A stretch of 64,000 bases of DNA from the NCBI RefSeq assembly GCF_002209555.1, contig NZ_NJIF01000001.1, positions 186,001 to 250,000 on the forward strand, read 5' to 3'. This DNA is from Achromobacter insolitus. GTDB taxonomy: Bacteria; Pseudomonadota; Gammaproteobacteria; Burkholderiales; Burkholderiaceae_B. Shown piece after piece: positions 52,814 through 62,869 of the stretch (within the stretch, counting starts at the first letter, position 1; each line of letters begins with the position of its first letter). The notes beneath the pieces were generated by a model. The model was given only the letters and a program-made list of their open reading frames with translations. It made no database searches and had not been told where the DNA came from. A program made the position numbers and the translations under genes.

Positions 52814-53677
52814 CTAGCCCAGTGCCTTGACGATAGCGGCGCGCGCCAGGCCAATGAACTCGCTTTCGCCCGGCCGTGCCGGCAACAGGCGGAATTCCGC
52901 CATCGGCAAAGCTGGCAGGCCGGGCGCGCGCAGGCGGACCATGCCGGGCGCCATCGCGGATTCATTCAGGCATGCCACGCCCAGCCCCGCCGCCACGGCC
53001 AGCTGCAAACCGGCCACGCCAGACGCGACATGCGCCACCGAATACGGCACGTCGCGGCGTGACAGCAGGCGCTCCACATACTGGCGCAAGGCGCAAGTTT
53101 CCGGCAACACCAGCAAGGGCAGGACATCCTCGACCGGCGGGGCGGCATCCTGCGCCGCCATCCACATCAAGGGTTCCCGCCGCAACAGCGCCCCATGCGC
53201 CCTGCCCCGCGCGGCGCCGCGCTCCATGATGCGCATGGAAATACCGACGTCGATCTCGCCGCGTTCGTAGGCCGTCTCGATCGCGCCGCTCTTCATGATG
53301 GTGACGTGCAGCCGCACCTGGGGATACTGCTCGTTGAGCCGGCGCAGCATGCGCGCCACGTCGCCGGGACGGAAATAGTCCGTGATGCATAGCCGCAATT
53401 GGCCGCGCAAGGCCACGCCGCGCAGATCCCGATAGGCCTCGTCGCTCAGGGCAAGGATTGCCCGCGCGTGGCTCAGCAATCGTTCACCCGCCGGGGTGGC
53501 GATCACGCCGGCCTTGCCGCGCAACAGCAACGGCTGCCCCGCCCGCTCTTCCAGTTTGCGCATCTGTTCACTGACGGACGACTGCGACAGGAAGACCTTG
53601 GGCGCCGCCGCCGTGAGGCTCCCCGCCTCCACCACTGCCACCAGCGTGCGCAACTGGTCCAGGTCGAATCCGGACAT
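52814..53677 (-). CDS. LysR-family regulator
   Basis: This 287-aa protein begins MSGFDLDQLRTLVAVVEAGS and continues VFLSQSSVSEQMRKLEERAG, followed by an effector domain from about residue 90 (GQLRLCITDYFRPGDVARML). It is convergent with the CatR-like gene and divergent from the tautomerase gene at 53786 (108 bp gap), which is its likely target. The HTH helix differs from that of the neighbour, so the two are not a recent duplication. Confidence 0.88.
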   Translation of the reverse strand: MSGFDLDQLRTLVAVVEAGSLTAAAPKVFLSQSSVSEQMRKLEERAGQPLLLRGKAGVIATPAGERLLSHARAILALSDEAYRDLRGVALRGQLRLCITDYFRPGDVARMLRRLNEQYPQVRLHVTIMKSGAIETAYERGEIDVGISMRIMERGAARGRAHGALLRREPLMWMAAQDAAPPVEDVLPLLVLPETCALRQYVERLLSRRDVPYSVAHVASGVAGLQLAVAAGLGVACLNESAMAPGMVRLRAPGLPALPMAEFRLLPARPGESEFIGLARAAIVKALG

Positions 53678-53785
53678 GGCTTATCCAACGGAATTATCGA
53701 TGGATTAAATCGTAAATTCCCGCTTTTCCGATGTCAAACCAGCCCCTAGACTGATTTCGTCCTCTCACACAACAGGAGTTTCGCC

Positions 53786-54178
53786 ATGCCTCATATCGTC
53801 GTTCACCTGTCCGGCCAATCCGATGACGCCATCAACCGCCGCGTGGTGCAGGCCGTGGCTGGCCTGACCCAATCCGTACTGGGCAAGCAACTGCCCGTCA
53901 TCGCAATCACCTTGCAACACATCCCCCATGATCGCTGGTTCATTGGTGGCCGCCCGCTGTCCGAACTGGGACAAAATGCCTTTCACCTGGACATCAGCGT
54001 CACCGATGAAACCAATACCAAGGCCGAGAAGGCGCGTTACATCAAGGAGATCTATGCAGCGTTCCAGGAAATTCTGGGTGAACTGCACGATTGCTCGTAC
54101 GTCCACGTGATCGACGCGCGAGCGGCTGCCTATGGATATGGCGGACGAACACAGGAATACCGGCACCAGCACGGATAG
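53786..54178 (+). CDS. Tautomerase-superfamily protein
   Basis: This 130-aa protein starts MPHIVVHLSGQ, so removal of Met exposes the catalytic Pro1 of the 4-oxalocrotonate tautomerase fold. The rest (VQAVAGLTQSVLGKQLPVIA, then PHDRWFIGGRPLSE) fits the longer single-chain MIF/CaaD-like members with two beta-alpha-beta halves. ACAGGAG upstream supports the start. It lies beside catechol genes but is not a muconolactone isomerase (CatC has a different fold and motifs). The substrate is unknown. Confidence 0.85.
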   Translation: MPHIVVHLSGQSDDAINRRVVQAVAGLTQSVLGKQLPVIAITLQHIPHDRWFIGGRPLSELGQNAFHLDISVTDETNTKAEKARYIKEIYAAFQEILGELHDCSYVHVIDARAAAYGYGGRTQEYRHQHG

Positions 54179-54190
54179 TCCCGCCTGGCG

Positions 54191-54222
54191 AAAAAAAAAC
54201 CGCAGCCCGTAGGCTGCGGTTT
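54191..54222. terminator. Terminator between the tautomerase gene and typA
   Basis: AAACCGCAGCC/GGCTGCGGTTT with loop CGTA forms an 11-bp stem. An A9 run on the left gives the U-tract for the minus-strand transcript coming from typA. Confidence 0.9.
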
Positions 54223-54262
54223 CTCGTGCAATGGAGCGGAGCCGCGCTTCGCTTCATGCCAT

Positions 54263-56086
54263 TTAGACAGCGGCTTCGCGCGCGGCGCGCTTGCGCTCGT
54301 TTTCCTGCAGGAAGCGCTTGCGCAGACGGATCGACTTGGGCGTGATTTCCACGAGTTCGTCGTCGTCGATGAATTCCACGGCGTACTCCAGCGACATCTG
54401 GATGGGCGGAACCAGGCGCACGGCTTCGTCGGTGCCCGAGGCGCGCACGTTGGTCAGCTGCTTGCCCTTGATGGGGTTCACGACCAGATCGTTGTCGCGG
54501 CTATGGATGCCGATGATCATGCCTTCATACAGCGCATCGCCCGGATTCACGAACATGCGGCCGCGATCTTGCAGCTTCCACAGCGCGTAGGCCACGGCAT
54601 CGCCGTTGTCCTGGCTGATCAGCACGCCATTGCGGCGCTCGCCGATGGAGCCTTCCTTGATCGGCGCGTATTCGTGGAAAATGTGGCTCATCAGGCCCGT
54701 GCCGCGCGTCAGCGTCAGGAATTCGTTCTGGAAGCCGATCAGGCCGCGAGCCGGGATCAGGTATTCCAGGCGGGTGCGGCCACGGCCATCCGGCTGCATG
54801 TCTTGCAGATCGCCCTTGCGGCGGCCCAGCTCTTCCATCACGCCGCCCTGGTGGGCGTCTTCGACGTCGACGGTCAGCGACTCGAACGGCTCGCACTTCA
54901 CGCCGTCGATGTCCTTGAACACCACGCGCGGACGCGACACGGCCAGCTCGTAGCCTTCGCGGCGCATCGTTTCCAGCAGAATGGTCAGGTGCAGTTCGCC
55001 ACGGCCCGACACTTCGAACACGGTGTCGTCGCCGGTATCGCGCACGCGCAGCGCCACGTTGGACTTCAGTTCGCGATCCAGGCGGTCGCGCAGTTGGCGG
55101 CTGGTCACGAACTTGCCTTCGCGGCCGGCCAGCGGCGAGGTGTTCACCATGAAGTTCATGGTCAGGGTGGGCTCGTCGATGCGCAGCATCGGCAGCACAT
55201 CCTGGACGGCCGTATCGGTCACCGTGCAACCGATGCCCAGGTCTTCGATACCGTTGATCAGCACGATGTCGCCGGCTTCGGCTTCGTCCACGACGATGCG
55301 CTCCAGGCCATGGAACTTCAGCACCTGGTTGATGCGGCCGCGGCCGCCCTGGCCTTCGGGGCCGAACTTGTAGGCCACTTCCATGCCGGGACGCATGCGG
55401 CCGCGGTTGATGCGACCCACGCCGATCTTGCCGACGTAGCTGTTGTAGTCCAGCGAGATGATCTGCATTTGCAGCGGACCGTTGGGATCGTCGTCGCGCT
55501 GCGGCACGTGTTCCAGAATGGCTTCGAACAGCGGACGCATATTGCCTTCGCGCACGTCCGGATTCAGGCCGGCGTAGCCCGACAGGCCCGAGGCGTAGAC
55601 CACCGGGAAGTCCAGCTGCTCGTCGGTGGCGCCCAGCTTGTCGAACAGGTCGAACGTGGCGTTGATGACGTAATCGGTGCGAGCGCCCGGGCGGTCGACC
55701 TTGTTGACCACGACGATGGGCTTCAGGCCCAGGGCCAGCGCCTTGCGGGTCACGAAAATCGTCTGAGGCATGGGGCCTTCAACCGCGTCCACCAGCAGCA
55801 ACACGCCGTCGACCATGGACAGCACGCGCTCGACTTCGCCGCCGAAGTCCGCGTGTCCCGGGGTGTCGATGATGTTGATGTGCGTGCCTTCGTATTCGAC
55901 GGCACAGTTCTTGGCCAGAATCGTAATGCCGCGTTCCTTTTCCAGGTCGTTCGAGTCCATGACCCGTTCGGCCACCGCCTGGTTTTCGCGGAAGGTACCG
56001 GATTGGCGCAGCAACTGGTCGACCAGGGTGGTTTTACCGTGGTCCACGTGGGCGATGATGGCGACGTTGCGCAAGGCGCGAGTCAT
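54263..56086 (-). CDS. typA: Translational GTPase TypA/BipA
   Basis: This 607-aa translation GTPase has G1 [11 protein letters not shown]2 near RGITI, G3 [12 protein letters not shown] and G4 NKVDRPG, followed by the domain-III/V segments and the TypA-specific C-terminal domain (late stretch [20 protein letters not shown]). It binds ribosomes and supports assembly and growth under cold or stress. It is the last gene of the rimP-nusA-infB-rbfA-truB-typA run, 16 bp after truB, and ends before a strong terminator. Confidence 0.98.
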   Translation of the reverse strand: MTRALRNVAIIAHVDHGKTTLVDQLLRQSGTFRENQAVAERVMDSNDLEKERGITILAKNCAVEYEGTHINIIDTPGHADFGGEVERVLSMVDGVLLLVDAVEGPMPQTIFVTRKALALGLKPIVVVNKVDRPGARTDYVINATFDLFDKLGATDEQLDFPVVYASGLSGYAGLNPDVREGNMRPLFEAILEHVPQRDDDPNGPLQMQIISLDYNSYVGKIGVGRINRGRMRPGMEVAYKFGPEGQGGRGRINQVLKFHGLERIVVDEAEAGDIVLINGIEDLGIGCTVTDTAVQDVLPMLRIDEPTLTMNFMVNTSPLAGREGKFVTSRQLRDRLDRELKSNVALRVRDTGDDTVFEVSGRGELHLTILLETMRREGYELAVSRPRVVFKDIDGVKCEPFESLTVDVEDAHQGGVMEELGRRKGDLQDMQPDGRGRTRLEYLIPARGLIGFQNEFLTLTRGTGLMSHIFHEYAPIKEGSIGERRNGVLISQDNGDAVAYALWKLQDRGRMFVNPGDALYEGMIIGIHSRDNDLVVNPIKGKQLTNVRASGTDEAVRLVPPIQMSLEYAVEFIDDDELVEITPKSIRLRKRFLQENERKRAAREAAV

Positions 56087-56102
56087 AGCGAGTCCTTTAA
56101 GT

Positions 56103-56834
56103 TCAGGTGGCGGGCAGCAAGCCCGCCGGCAATTCGTTCAATGCAAGCAATGCCTGCTTGGGGTCTGGCATGGCCTGCAAGGCATCCAGCGCAACGGCGC
56201 GATCCAGGGAAAACGGCCCGACGTGCGTGCGCCGCAGCGCCGTCAGGTGGGCGTAACAGCCCAGCACGCGCCCGATGTCCTGGGCCAGTGTCCGGATGTA
56301 TGTGCCTTTACTGCATGCCACATCGATCTCTGCCTGCGTCCCGTTCAAGGACAGCAGTTCGATGCGGTAAATCGTGATCTGGCGCGGCGGCCGTTCCAGC
56401 TCGATGCCGGCGCGCGCATACTCGTACAAAGGTTTGCCGTCGCGCTTGAGCGCCGAATACATGGGCGGAATCTGTTCGATCGTGCCCGAGAATCGTGACA
56501 GCGCGTCGCGCAGCGCCTGTTCATCCACCGTAAACCCGGGCTCGGCGGTAGAAACGATATTGCCGGTCAGGTCGCCCGAATCGGTTTCGGAGCCAAATTG
56601 CAGCGTAGCGCGATATGCCTTGTCGGCGTTGAGCATCGCGCCGGAAATCTTGGTTGCGCGGCCCATGCAGCACACCAGCAGGCCGGTGGCGAAGGGATCC
56701 AGCGTGCCCGTATGGCCGGCTTTCGCCGCGTCCATGGCACGCTTGGCGCGTTGCAGGGCGTGATTACTCGACAAACCTACGGGTTTGTCGAGCAACAGCA
56801 CACCGTCGAGCGTAAGCCCGCGTCGTTTAGCCAT
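56103..56834 (-). CDS. truB: tRNA pseudouridine-55 synthase TruB
   Basis: At 243 aa it has the start [18 protein letters not shown], the catalytic Asp (D46) in [14 protein letters not shown], and YKYR-type motif region [19 protein letters not shown]. It modifies U55 in the T-loop of tRNA and acts as a folding helper. It is slightly shorter than the E. coli protein because the C-terminal PUA part is reduced. It lies between rbfA and typA in one operon. Confidence 0.97.
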   Translation of the reverse strand: MAKRRGLTLDGVLLLDKPVGLSSNHALQRAKRAMDAAKAGHTGTLDPFATGLLVCCMGRATKISGAMLNADKAYRATLQFGSETDSGDLTGNIVSTAEPGFTVDEQALRDALSRFSGTIEQIPPMYSALKRDGKPLYEYARAGIELERPPRQITIYRIELLSLNGTQAEIDVACSKGTYIRTLAQDIGRVLGCYAHLTALRRTHVGPFSLDRAVALDALQAMPDPKQALLALNELPAGLLPAT

Positions 56835-56872
56835 CGTCGGAATCCGGTTTTAAAGCAGTGACGACAGCCCGA

Positions 56873-57274
56873 TCAGGACTGGTCTTCAGGTTCGTCGGGC
56901 ACGCCCGAGTGCGGGCCGGGCCGATTTGCGCGGTCGATGAGGATCGACATCTCGATGCCACGGGCGATTTGCTCGTCGTGGAAGAAGCGCAAAGTGGGGA
57001 CAGTATGTATGTGCAGCAGCTTGTACAGCTGGGAATGCAGCCAACCGGCTTTTTCGTTCAGCAAGGCGGTCGCGGCTTCGGGCTCAGCACCCAAAACCGT
57101 GAAATACACCTTCGCATGCGCGTAGTCGGTCGACAGTTCCACACCAGAGAGCGTGATCAGTCCGGCGCGGGTCGTGTCGATCTCGCGCTGGATGATCCCG
57201 GCCAGATCCTTCTGGATCTGGTCGGCCAACCGCAGATTGCGGCCGGGGATGGCTTTGGACTTGTGACGGCTCAT
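56873..57274 (-). CDS. rbfA: Ribosome-binding factor A
   Basis: At 133 aa it has the RbfA KH-like core: [40 protein letters not shown]-like strands and the late motif [15 protein letters not shown]. It binds 16S rRNA during late small-subunit assembly and cold adaptation. It sits 24 bp after infB, the standard order in this operon. The last 25 residues are polar and proline-rich. Confidence 0.97.
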   Translation of the reverse strand: MSRHKSKAIPGRNLRLADQIQKDLAGIIQREIDTTRAGLITLSGVELSTDYAHAKVYFTVLGAEPEAATALLNEKAGWLHSQLYKLLHIHTVPTLRFFHDEQIARGIEMSILIDRANRPGPHSGVPDEPEDQS

Positions 57275-57298
57275 TAGAAAAAATGCCTCGCGGACGCC

Positions 57299-60200
57299 TT
57301 ACAGCGTACGCGCGATTTCCTTGATTTCAAAGACTTCCAGTTGGTCGCCCACCTGGATGTCGTTGTTGCCGCGCAGCGTAAGGCCGCAGTCGAAGCCCGA
57401 CTTGACTTCCTTGACGTCGTCCTTGAAGCGGCGCAGCGAATCGAGCTGGCCGGTCCATTGGACCACGTTGTTGCGCAGCAGGCGGACTTGCGAATCGCGA
57501 CGCACCAGGCCGTCCAGCACCATACAACCGGCAATATTGCCGATGCGGGAGATGCTGTAAACCTCGCGGATCTCGACCAAGCCGATGACTTCTTCCTTCT
57601 TCTCGGGCGCCAGCATGCCCGACATGGCTGCCTTAACTTCGTCCACGGCGTCGTAGATGATGTTGTAGTAGCGCACGTCGATGCCGTTGGTCTCGGCCAG
57701 CTTCTTGGCGCTGGCTTCGGCGCGGACGTTGAAGCCGATCACGACAGCATTCGAGGCAATGGCCAGGTTGATGTCGCTTTCCGAGATGCCGCCCACGGCC
57801 GCGTGCACGACCTGCACACGCACTTCGTCGGTCGACAGCTTGGTCAAGGACTGCACCAGCGCCTCCTGCGAACCCTGGACGTCGGTCTTCACGATCAGGG
57901 CCAGGGTCTGCGTGCCTTCGCCCAGGTTGTCGAACATGGACTCGAGCTTGGCGGCCTGCTGGCGGGCCAGCTTGACGTCGCGGAACTTGCCTTGGCGGAA
58001 CAGTGCGATTTCGCGCGCCTTGCGCTCGTCGGACAGCACCATCAATTCGTCGCCGGCGGCAGGCACTTCGGTCAGGCCCTGGATTTCCACCGGGATCGAC
58101 GGACCGGCTTCCTGGATGGGTTTGCCGTTTTCGTCCAGCATGGCGCGCACGCGGCCGAAGCTCGCGCCGGCCAGCACCACGTCGCCGCGGTGCAGCGTGC
58201 CGCTTTGCACCAGGATGGTCGCGACCGGGCCGCGGCCCTTGTCGAGACGGGCTTCGATCACCAGGCCCTTGGCGGGCGCGTCGACCGGCGCCTTCAGTTC
58301 CAGCACTTCGGCCTGCAGCAGCACGTTCTCGAGCAGATCGTCGATGCCCTCGCCGGTCTTGGCCGACACGGACACGAACGGCACGTCGCCGCCGTATTCT
58401 TCCGGCACCACTTCCTCGGCCACCAGTTCCTGCTTGACGCGGTCGGGGTTGGCGGTGGGCTTGTCGATCTTGGTCATCGCCACGACCATGGGCACACCTG
58501 CAGCCTTGGCGTGGTGGATGGCTTCGCGGGTCTGAGGCATCACGCCGTCGTCGGCCGCGCAAACCAGGATGACGATGTCAGTCGCCTTGGCGCCGCGGGC
58601 ACGCATGGCGGTAAACGCTTCGTGGCCCGGGGTGTCGAGGAAGGTCACCATGCCGCGTTCGGTCTGAACGTGGTAGGCGCCGATGTGCTGCGTAATGCCG
58701 CCGGCTTCGCCCGCGGCAACCTTGGCGCGGCGGATGTAGTCCAGCAGCGACGTCTTACCGTGGTCGACGTGGCCCATGACGGTCACGACCGGCGCGCGCG
58801 GCAGCTGTTCGGCTTCCGACACGTTGGAGGTTTCGTCCAGGAAGGCTTCCGGATCGTCCAGCTTGGCGGCGATCGCCACGTGGCCGAGTTCCTCGACCAC
58901 GATCATGGCCGTTTCCTGGTCCAACACCTGGTTGATGGTGACCATCTGGCCCAGCTTCATCAATTGCTTGATGACCTCGGCGGCCTTGACGGACATCTTG
59001 TGGGCCAGGTCGGCCACGCTGATGGTTTCCGGCACGTGGACTTCACGCGCGATGAATTCCTGCGGTGCCGGTTCGCTGCGGCGATCGTTCTGCTGGTTGC
59101 GGCCGCCTCGACCGCCCTTGCCGCCACCCTTGCCGCCAGCGCGCCAGCCGTCACGGCTGGCCGGGGCTGCCGGTTTGTCGGCGGGCTTCTTGCGCGAGGA
59201 GTCCTCGGACCAGGTCGAGGCGACTTCGGCCGTCTTGATGGTCTTCTTCGCACCGGGCGCGGCGGGCTTGGCGTCCTTCTTGGCGCCAGGAGCGGCGCCC
59301 GGCTTGCCGGCGGGCTTGTGCAGCGTGCCCGAAATCGGCGCCGCGGCGGCGGGCGCTTCCGGCTCGGGAGCGCGCAGCACCTTGCGCGGGCGGTTCAGCA
59401 TCTCGCGCAGCGCGGCGGCTTCGGCCTCGGCGGCGCGGCGAGCCTCGTCGCGAGCCGCCGACGTGGCGGAGGCGGCAAGAGGCGGGCCGGCGCGGCGGTT
59501 GTCCGCACGATTGCCCACCTTGACGGCGGGCGCGGCGGGCTCGGGCTTCGCGGCGGACTTGACGGGTTCGGACTTCGCGGCAGGCTGAGCCTGGGCGACA
59601 GGCGCGGCGGCCTGGGAGGAAGATGGTTCGGACTTATTGGCTAGCACAACGGGTTCCGGCTTGGCTTCTTCAGCCTTGGGCTCGGTGGATTCAGTCTTGA
59701 CTTCGGGCTTGGCCTTTTCGGCCACGGGCTCGGCAGGAGCAGGCGCGGGCGTCGGTTCGGGTTCAGGCTGGGCCTGGACTTCGGCGGCTTTCGCCTCGAC
59801 GGGTGCGGGCGCTTCGGCCGCGACGGATTCAACAGGAGCGGGCGCTTCAACCGGCGCGGGCGCTTCTGCAGCAACGGGTTCTTCCGCCTTGGCCGGGGCC
59901 GCAGCCTCGGCCTGGACGGGAGCGGCCTCGCGAGGAGCGGCCGTGGCGGGAGCCTCGGGCGCGGCGGCGGGCGCCGACACCAGCGGCGTCTCTTCGACGG
60001 CGGCCTCTTCTTCGGCACGCGCGGACGCGGCCTGTTCCAGGGCGATTTCGGAGGGATCACGCTTGACGAACACGCGCTTCTTACGCACCTCGACCTGGAT
60101 CGTGCGCGAACGGCCAGTGGCGTCGGCCTGGCGGATCTCGGACGTCTGGCGGCGCGTCAGGGTGATCTTCTTGCCTTCGGTCGCGCCGTGGGCGCGACGC

Positions 60201-60349
60201 AGCGATTCGAGCAATTTCGCCTTGTCGCTGTCGGTGACGGAATCGTCGACCGATTTGAGGTCAACGCCGGCCGAGCGCAGCTGTTCCAGCAGCACATTGG
60301 CAGGCATTTTCAGCTCGGTAGCGAACTGCGCGACGGTATTACTCGACAT
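57299..60349 (-). CDS. infB: Translation initiation factor IF-2
   Basis: At 1016 aa it is longer than the E. coli form (890 aa). Residues 1-50 are an IF2-N domain ([20 protein letters not shown]). Residues about 110-440 are a low-complexity Ala/Pro/Glu/Lys spacer that adds the extra length. A second IF2-N-like segment follows near [20 protein letters not shown]. The GTPase starts at about 525 ([41 protein letters not shown]), and C-terminal domains end the chain. It places initiator tRNA on the ribosome. The initiator tRNA gene at 902-978 is in the same window. Confidence 0.98.
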   Translation of the reverse strand: MSSNTVAQFATELKMPANVLLEQLRSAGVDLKSVDDSVTDSDKAKLLESLRRAHGATEGKKITLTRRQTSEIRQADATGRSRTIQVEVRKKRVFVKRDPSEIALEQAASARAEEEAAVEETPLVSAPAAAPEAPATAAPREAAPVQAEAAAPAKAEEPVAAEAPAPVEAPAPVESVAAEAPAPVEAKAAEVQAQPEPEPTPAPAPAEPVAEKAKPEVKTESTEPKAEEAKPEPVVLANKSEPSSSQAAAPVAQAQPAAKSEPVKSAAKPEPAAPAVKVGNRADNRRAGPPLAASATSAARDEARRAAEAEAAALREMLNRPRKVLRAPEPEAPAAAAPISGTLHKPAGKPGAAPGAKKDAKPAAPGAKKTIKTAEVASTWSEDSSRKKPADKPAAPASRDGWRAGGKGGGKGGRGGRNQQNDRRSEPAPQEFIAREVHVPETISVADLAHKMSVKAAEVIKQLMKLGQMVTINQVLDQETAMIVVEELGHVAIAAKLDDPEAFLDETSNVSEAEQLPRAPVVTVMGHVDHGKTSLLDYIRRAKVAAGEAGGITQHIGAYHVQTERGMVTFLDTPGHEAFTAMRARGAKATDIVILVCAADDGVMPQTREAIHHAKAAGVPMVVAMTKIDKPTANPDRVKQELVAEEVVPEEYGGDVPFVSVSAKTGEGIDDLLENVLLQAEVLELKAPVDAPAKGLVIEARLDKGRGPVATILVQSGTLHRGDVVLAGASFGRVRAMLDENGKPIQEAGPSIPVEIQGLTEVPAAGDELMVLSDERKAREIALFRQGKFRDVKLARQQAAKLESMFDNLGEGTQTLALIVKTDVQGSQEALVQSLTKLSTDEVRVQVVHAAVGGISESDINLAIASNAVVIGFNVRAEASAKKLAETNGIDVRYYNIIYDAVDEVKAAMSGMLAPEKKEEVIGLVEIREVYSISRIGNIAGCMVLDGLVRRDSQVRLLRNNVVQWTGQLDSLRRFKDDVKEVKSGFDCGLTLRGNNDIQVGDQLEVFEIKEIARTL

Positions 60350-60440
60350 TAGGCTCTCTCTTCCCTATATGCAGCTATTACAAACAACGTGAACTCGCGG
60401 CGGATGGCATTCCGCCCGCCGCGGACCCGTGTCCTTTTGG

Positions 60441-61919
60441 TTATTCTTCGTCGAACCAATGGGCGCGGGCACGCATAATGAGATCGCTGGCTTCCTGTTC
60501 GGTCAGACCGGCGATTTCCGCCAGTTCGTCCGTTGCCAGTTCAGCCAGATCATCACGCGTATGCACTTGGCGCTCGGCCAGCTTGGCAGCCAGCTCGGGC
60601 GTCATGCCTTCGAGTTCAAGCAAATCCTGCGCGGTCTCAAGGCGCTCTTCCTGGGCGATCGCCTCGGTCAGCAGCGCATTGCGGGCACGGGCGCGCAACT
60701 CATTGATGGTGTCTTCGTCAAAAGCCTCGATTTCCAGCAGTTCCTGCATGGGCACGTAGGCGATTTCCTCGATACCGGTAAAACCTTCGTCGATAAGGAT
60801 GTCTGCGACTTCCTCGTCGACGTCCAGCTTGCTCATGAACGTGGTGCGCAGGCCGGACCGCTCGACTTCCTGGCGGTTCAGGCTTTCTTCCGGCGTCATG
60901 ATGTTGATCTGCCAGCCGGTCAGCTCGGAAGCCAGGCGCACGTTCTGACCCTTGGCGCCGATGGCCTTGGGCAGGTTTTCTTCGTCCACCACGACGTCCA
61001 TCGCGTGCTTGTCTTCATCAACGACGATGGACTCGACGTTGGCCGGCGCCAAGGCGCCGATGACAAACTGCGCGGGGTCTTCCGACCACAGCACGATATC
61101 GACCTGTTCGCCGCCCAGCTCGTTGCGCACGGCGGTAACGCGCGAACCGCGCATGCCCACGCAGGTGCCGATCGGGTCGATGCGCTTATCGTATGCCACC
61201 ACGGCGATCTTCGCACGCACGCCGGCGTCGCGAGCCGCGGCCTTGATCTCCAGCAGGCCTTGCTCGATCTCGGGCACTTCATTCTCGAACAGCTGGCGGA
61301 TGAATTCCGGCGCGGTGCGCGACAGGATCACCTGCTGGCCACGAGCGGCGTGGTCTACGCGCAACACAAAAGCGCGGACACGATCGGCCACCCGGAGGTT
61401 TTCCTTCGGGATCATTTCGGAGCGCGGCAGGCGCGCTTCGATCTTGCCGGTTTCGACGATGGCGTCGCCCTTGTCCATGCGCTTGATTGTGCCGGACACG
61501 ATGGTCTCGCCGCGATCCAGGAAGTCGTTCAGCACCTGTTCGCGCTCGGCATCGCGGATCTTCTGCAGGATGGCCTGCTTGGCGGCCTGCGCGCCGATGC
61601 GGCCGAACTCGATGGGTTCGAGCGGCTCTTCGATGTATTCGCCTTCCTTGATGCCGGGGACGATTTCCTGCGCGTCCGACAGCATTTCCTGCTTGTCGGG
61701 TTCTTGCAGGCCAGCTTCGTCAGGCACGACCAGCCAGCGGCGGAAGCCTTCGTGATCGCCCGTGTCCCTATCGATGGCGACACGAATGTCCGCATCATCC
61801 TTGAAGCGCTTTTTCATCGCCGAGGCCAACGCGCTTTCCAGCGCGCCGAATACGACGTCGCGCGTGACGTTCTTTTCACGCGCCAAGGCATCGACCAACA
61901 GAAGAATTTCGCGACTCAT
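60441..61919 (-). CDS. nusA: Transcription termination/antitermination factor NusA
   Basis: At 492 aa it is full length: an N-terminal RNA-polymerase-binding domain (about 1-130), S1 domain (about 135-200, [20 protein letters not shown]), two KH domains (about 205-345, with [20 protein letters not shown]) and two acidic C-terminal repeats (about 365-490) as in E. coli. NusA increases pausing and hairpin-dependent termination. Its start overlaps the rimP stop (ATGA), so the two are translationally coupled. A terminator-like hairpin lies before rimP, so NusA could act on its own operon. Confidence 0.98.
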   Translation of the reverse strand: MSREILLLVDALAREKNVTRDVVFGALESALASAMKKRFKDDADIRVAIDRDTGDHEGFRRWLVVPDEAGLQEPDKQEMLSDAQEIVPGIKEGEYIEEPLEPIEFGRIGAQAAKQAILQKIRDAEREQVLNDFLDRGETIVSGTIKRMDKGDAIVETGKIEARLPRSEMIPKENLRVADRVRAFVLRVDHAARGQQVILSRTAPEFIRQLFENEVPEIEQGLLEIKAAARDAGVRAKIAVVAYDKRIDPIGTCVGMRGSRVTAVRNELGGEQVDIVLWSEDPAQFVIGALAPANVESIVVDEDKHAMDVVVDEENLPKAIGAKGQNVRLASELTGWQINIMTPEESLNRQEVERSGLRTTFMSKLDVDEEVADILIDEGFTGIEEIAYVPMQELLEIEAFDEDTINELRARARNALLTEAIAQEERLETAQDLLELEGMTPELAAKLAERQVHTRDDLAELATDELAEIAGLTEQEASDLIMRARAHWFDEE

Positions 61920-62419
61920 CGCTTTTTGCCCTTGAAATCCAGAACGGGATCCAGTTTTGCACGTTCGATATCATCGACCGTGAAATTCAACACCTGGACT
62001 TCGTTCTTTTTTGCCTCAAATTCGAGACCGAACACGGTCTTTTGCACCCCAGCGGCCGCGTCGGAGGCTGCGGCGTCGTCTTCGGGCACCGACAGGGTGC
62101 CGGCAAAGACCTTACGGCCGTCCAATGCCTCGCGCAGCTTGATTTCGATGCGCTCGCCTGCGAAGCGCCGGAAATCGGCCTCGTTGCGCAACGGGCGGTC
62201 CACGCCCGGCGAACCGACTTCCAACCGTTTGTAGTCGACGTTTTCGACCTCAAACACCCGCGACAACTGGCGGGACACCTGTTCACAGTCTTCGATGCGC
62301 ACACCGCCGACCCGATCGATCGTGACGCGCAAAAGGCCCAGGGCGGCACGCTCGACGTCCACGAGTTCGACGTCCATGCCGGCCAGAGCCTCTTTGGTCA
62401 ATGCGAATAAATCAGCCAT
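61916..62419 (-). CDS. rimP: Ribosome maturation factor RimP
   Basis: At 167 aa it has the conserved first half ([20 protein letters not shown], then [20 protein letters not shown]) and the [20 protein letters not shown] motif, typical of RimP. The start at 62419 (MADLFAL) is chosen because the upstream extension would run through a terminator-like hairpin. The only ribosome-site candidate is a weak GAG. It helps mature the 30S subunit. It heads the operon, overlapping nusA by 4 bp. Confidence 0.96.
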   Translation of the reverse strand: MADLFALTKEALAGMDVELVDVERAALGLLRVTIDRVGGVRIEDCEQVSRQLSRVFEVENVDYKRLEVGSPGVDRPLRNEADFRRFAGERIEIKLREALDGRKVFAGTLSVPEDDAAASDAAAGVQKTVFGLEFEAKKNEVQVLNFTVDDIERAKLDPVLDFKGKKR

Positions 62420-62425
62420 ATACTC

Positions 62426-62453
62426 AAAAAAAATGGGCTGCACGCCCAGCCCA
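62426..62453 (-). terminator. Intrinsic terminator/attenuator directly before rimP
   Basis: On the minus strand TGGGCTG (62453-62447), a 6-nt loop and CAGCCCA (62440-62434) are followed by T8 (62433-62426). Only GAGTAT separates the T-run from the rimP ATG. A terminator this close to a start codon acts either as an attenuator of rimP-nusA-infB or as an end for the leader RNA. The structure is seen directly and the role is inferred. Confidence 0.7.
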
Positions 62454-62772
62454 CCGTATTGCACAGCGCCCAGCCGCTACCCTACTGCACGTAAGGAGCA
62501 ATGCTGGGCAGTGCCCTATATTGCGACCTAAATTTGGCTTGCGCCGCCCCAGGCCAGTCCTGACCCGCCGCCCCGATCCGCAATCCGGACCAAGCGGCAT
62601 CTGGCGCAAAGTCCGATGCCAACCGCCAGGCTGCCGCCGACGCACTTTTGCGCGTAATTGCCGCAGTTTGTCCCGCGCTTTTTTCCCGCGCTTGCAATCA
62701 CAGTTGCAATGCAGCGCGGCCCTGCGGCACGCAAACGGCAACGACACGAAGCCATGAAAACCATTGATTTTA
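62454..62772 (-). promoter_or_regulatory. Long leader of the rimP-nusA-infB operon with candidate promoter
   Basis: The gap between rluB and rimP is about 450 bp and holds no gene I can support. On the minus strand TAAAAT (62772-62767) could be a -10, giving a leader of roughly 340 nt that ends in the attenuator-like hairpin. Inside are a repeated GCGCGGGA (separated by five A) and the paired TTGCAA motifs. Open frames across it have unlikely composition (very high Arg/Cys/Gly). Confidence 0.45.
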
Positions 62773-62819
62773 CCAGATAAACTGGAAAAACGCCTGATTC
62801 CTCACGGGCTTACGTTTAT

Positions 62820-62835
62820 GTGGGACATATCCCAC
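62820..62835. other. Short perfect dyad after rluB
   Basis: GTGGGA-CATA-TCCCAC lies 35 bp past the rluB stop on the minus strand. It has no U-run, so it is either a weak terminator for rluB or a protein site near the rimP promoter. Confidence 0.35.
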
Positions 62836-62869
62836 GCGGCGGCGCGGCCAGCGCGCCGCCCGGAGGCGC

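Noticed and set aside
53786-54178. Muconolactone isomerase (catC) for the tautomerase-like gene
   Set aside because: It has an N-terminal Pro after Met and tautomerase-type motifs, is longer than CatC, and is under a different LysR gene.
54503-56377. A long open frame antisense to typA and part of truB
   Set aside because: It crosses two real genes, with no ribosome site or recognisable domain.
57341-59644. A 767-codon open frame antisense to infB
   Set aside because: It is a shadow of the infB coding pattern, and its Gly/Arg/His-rich ending reflects the infB low-complexity spacer.
62424-62764. Small genes (78 or 107 codons) in the rimP leader
   Set aside because: Cys/Arg/Gly-rich composition, no ribosome-binding site, and one frame runs through the terminator hairpin. 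A leader peptide is not excluded but not supported.
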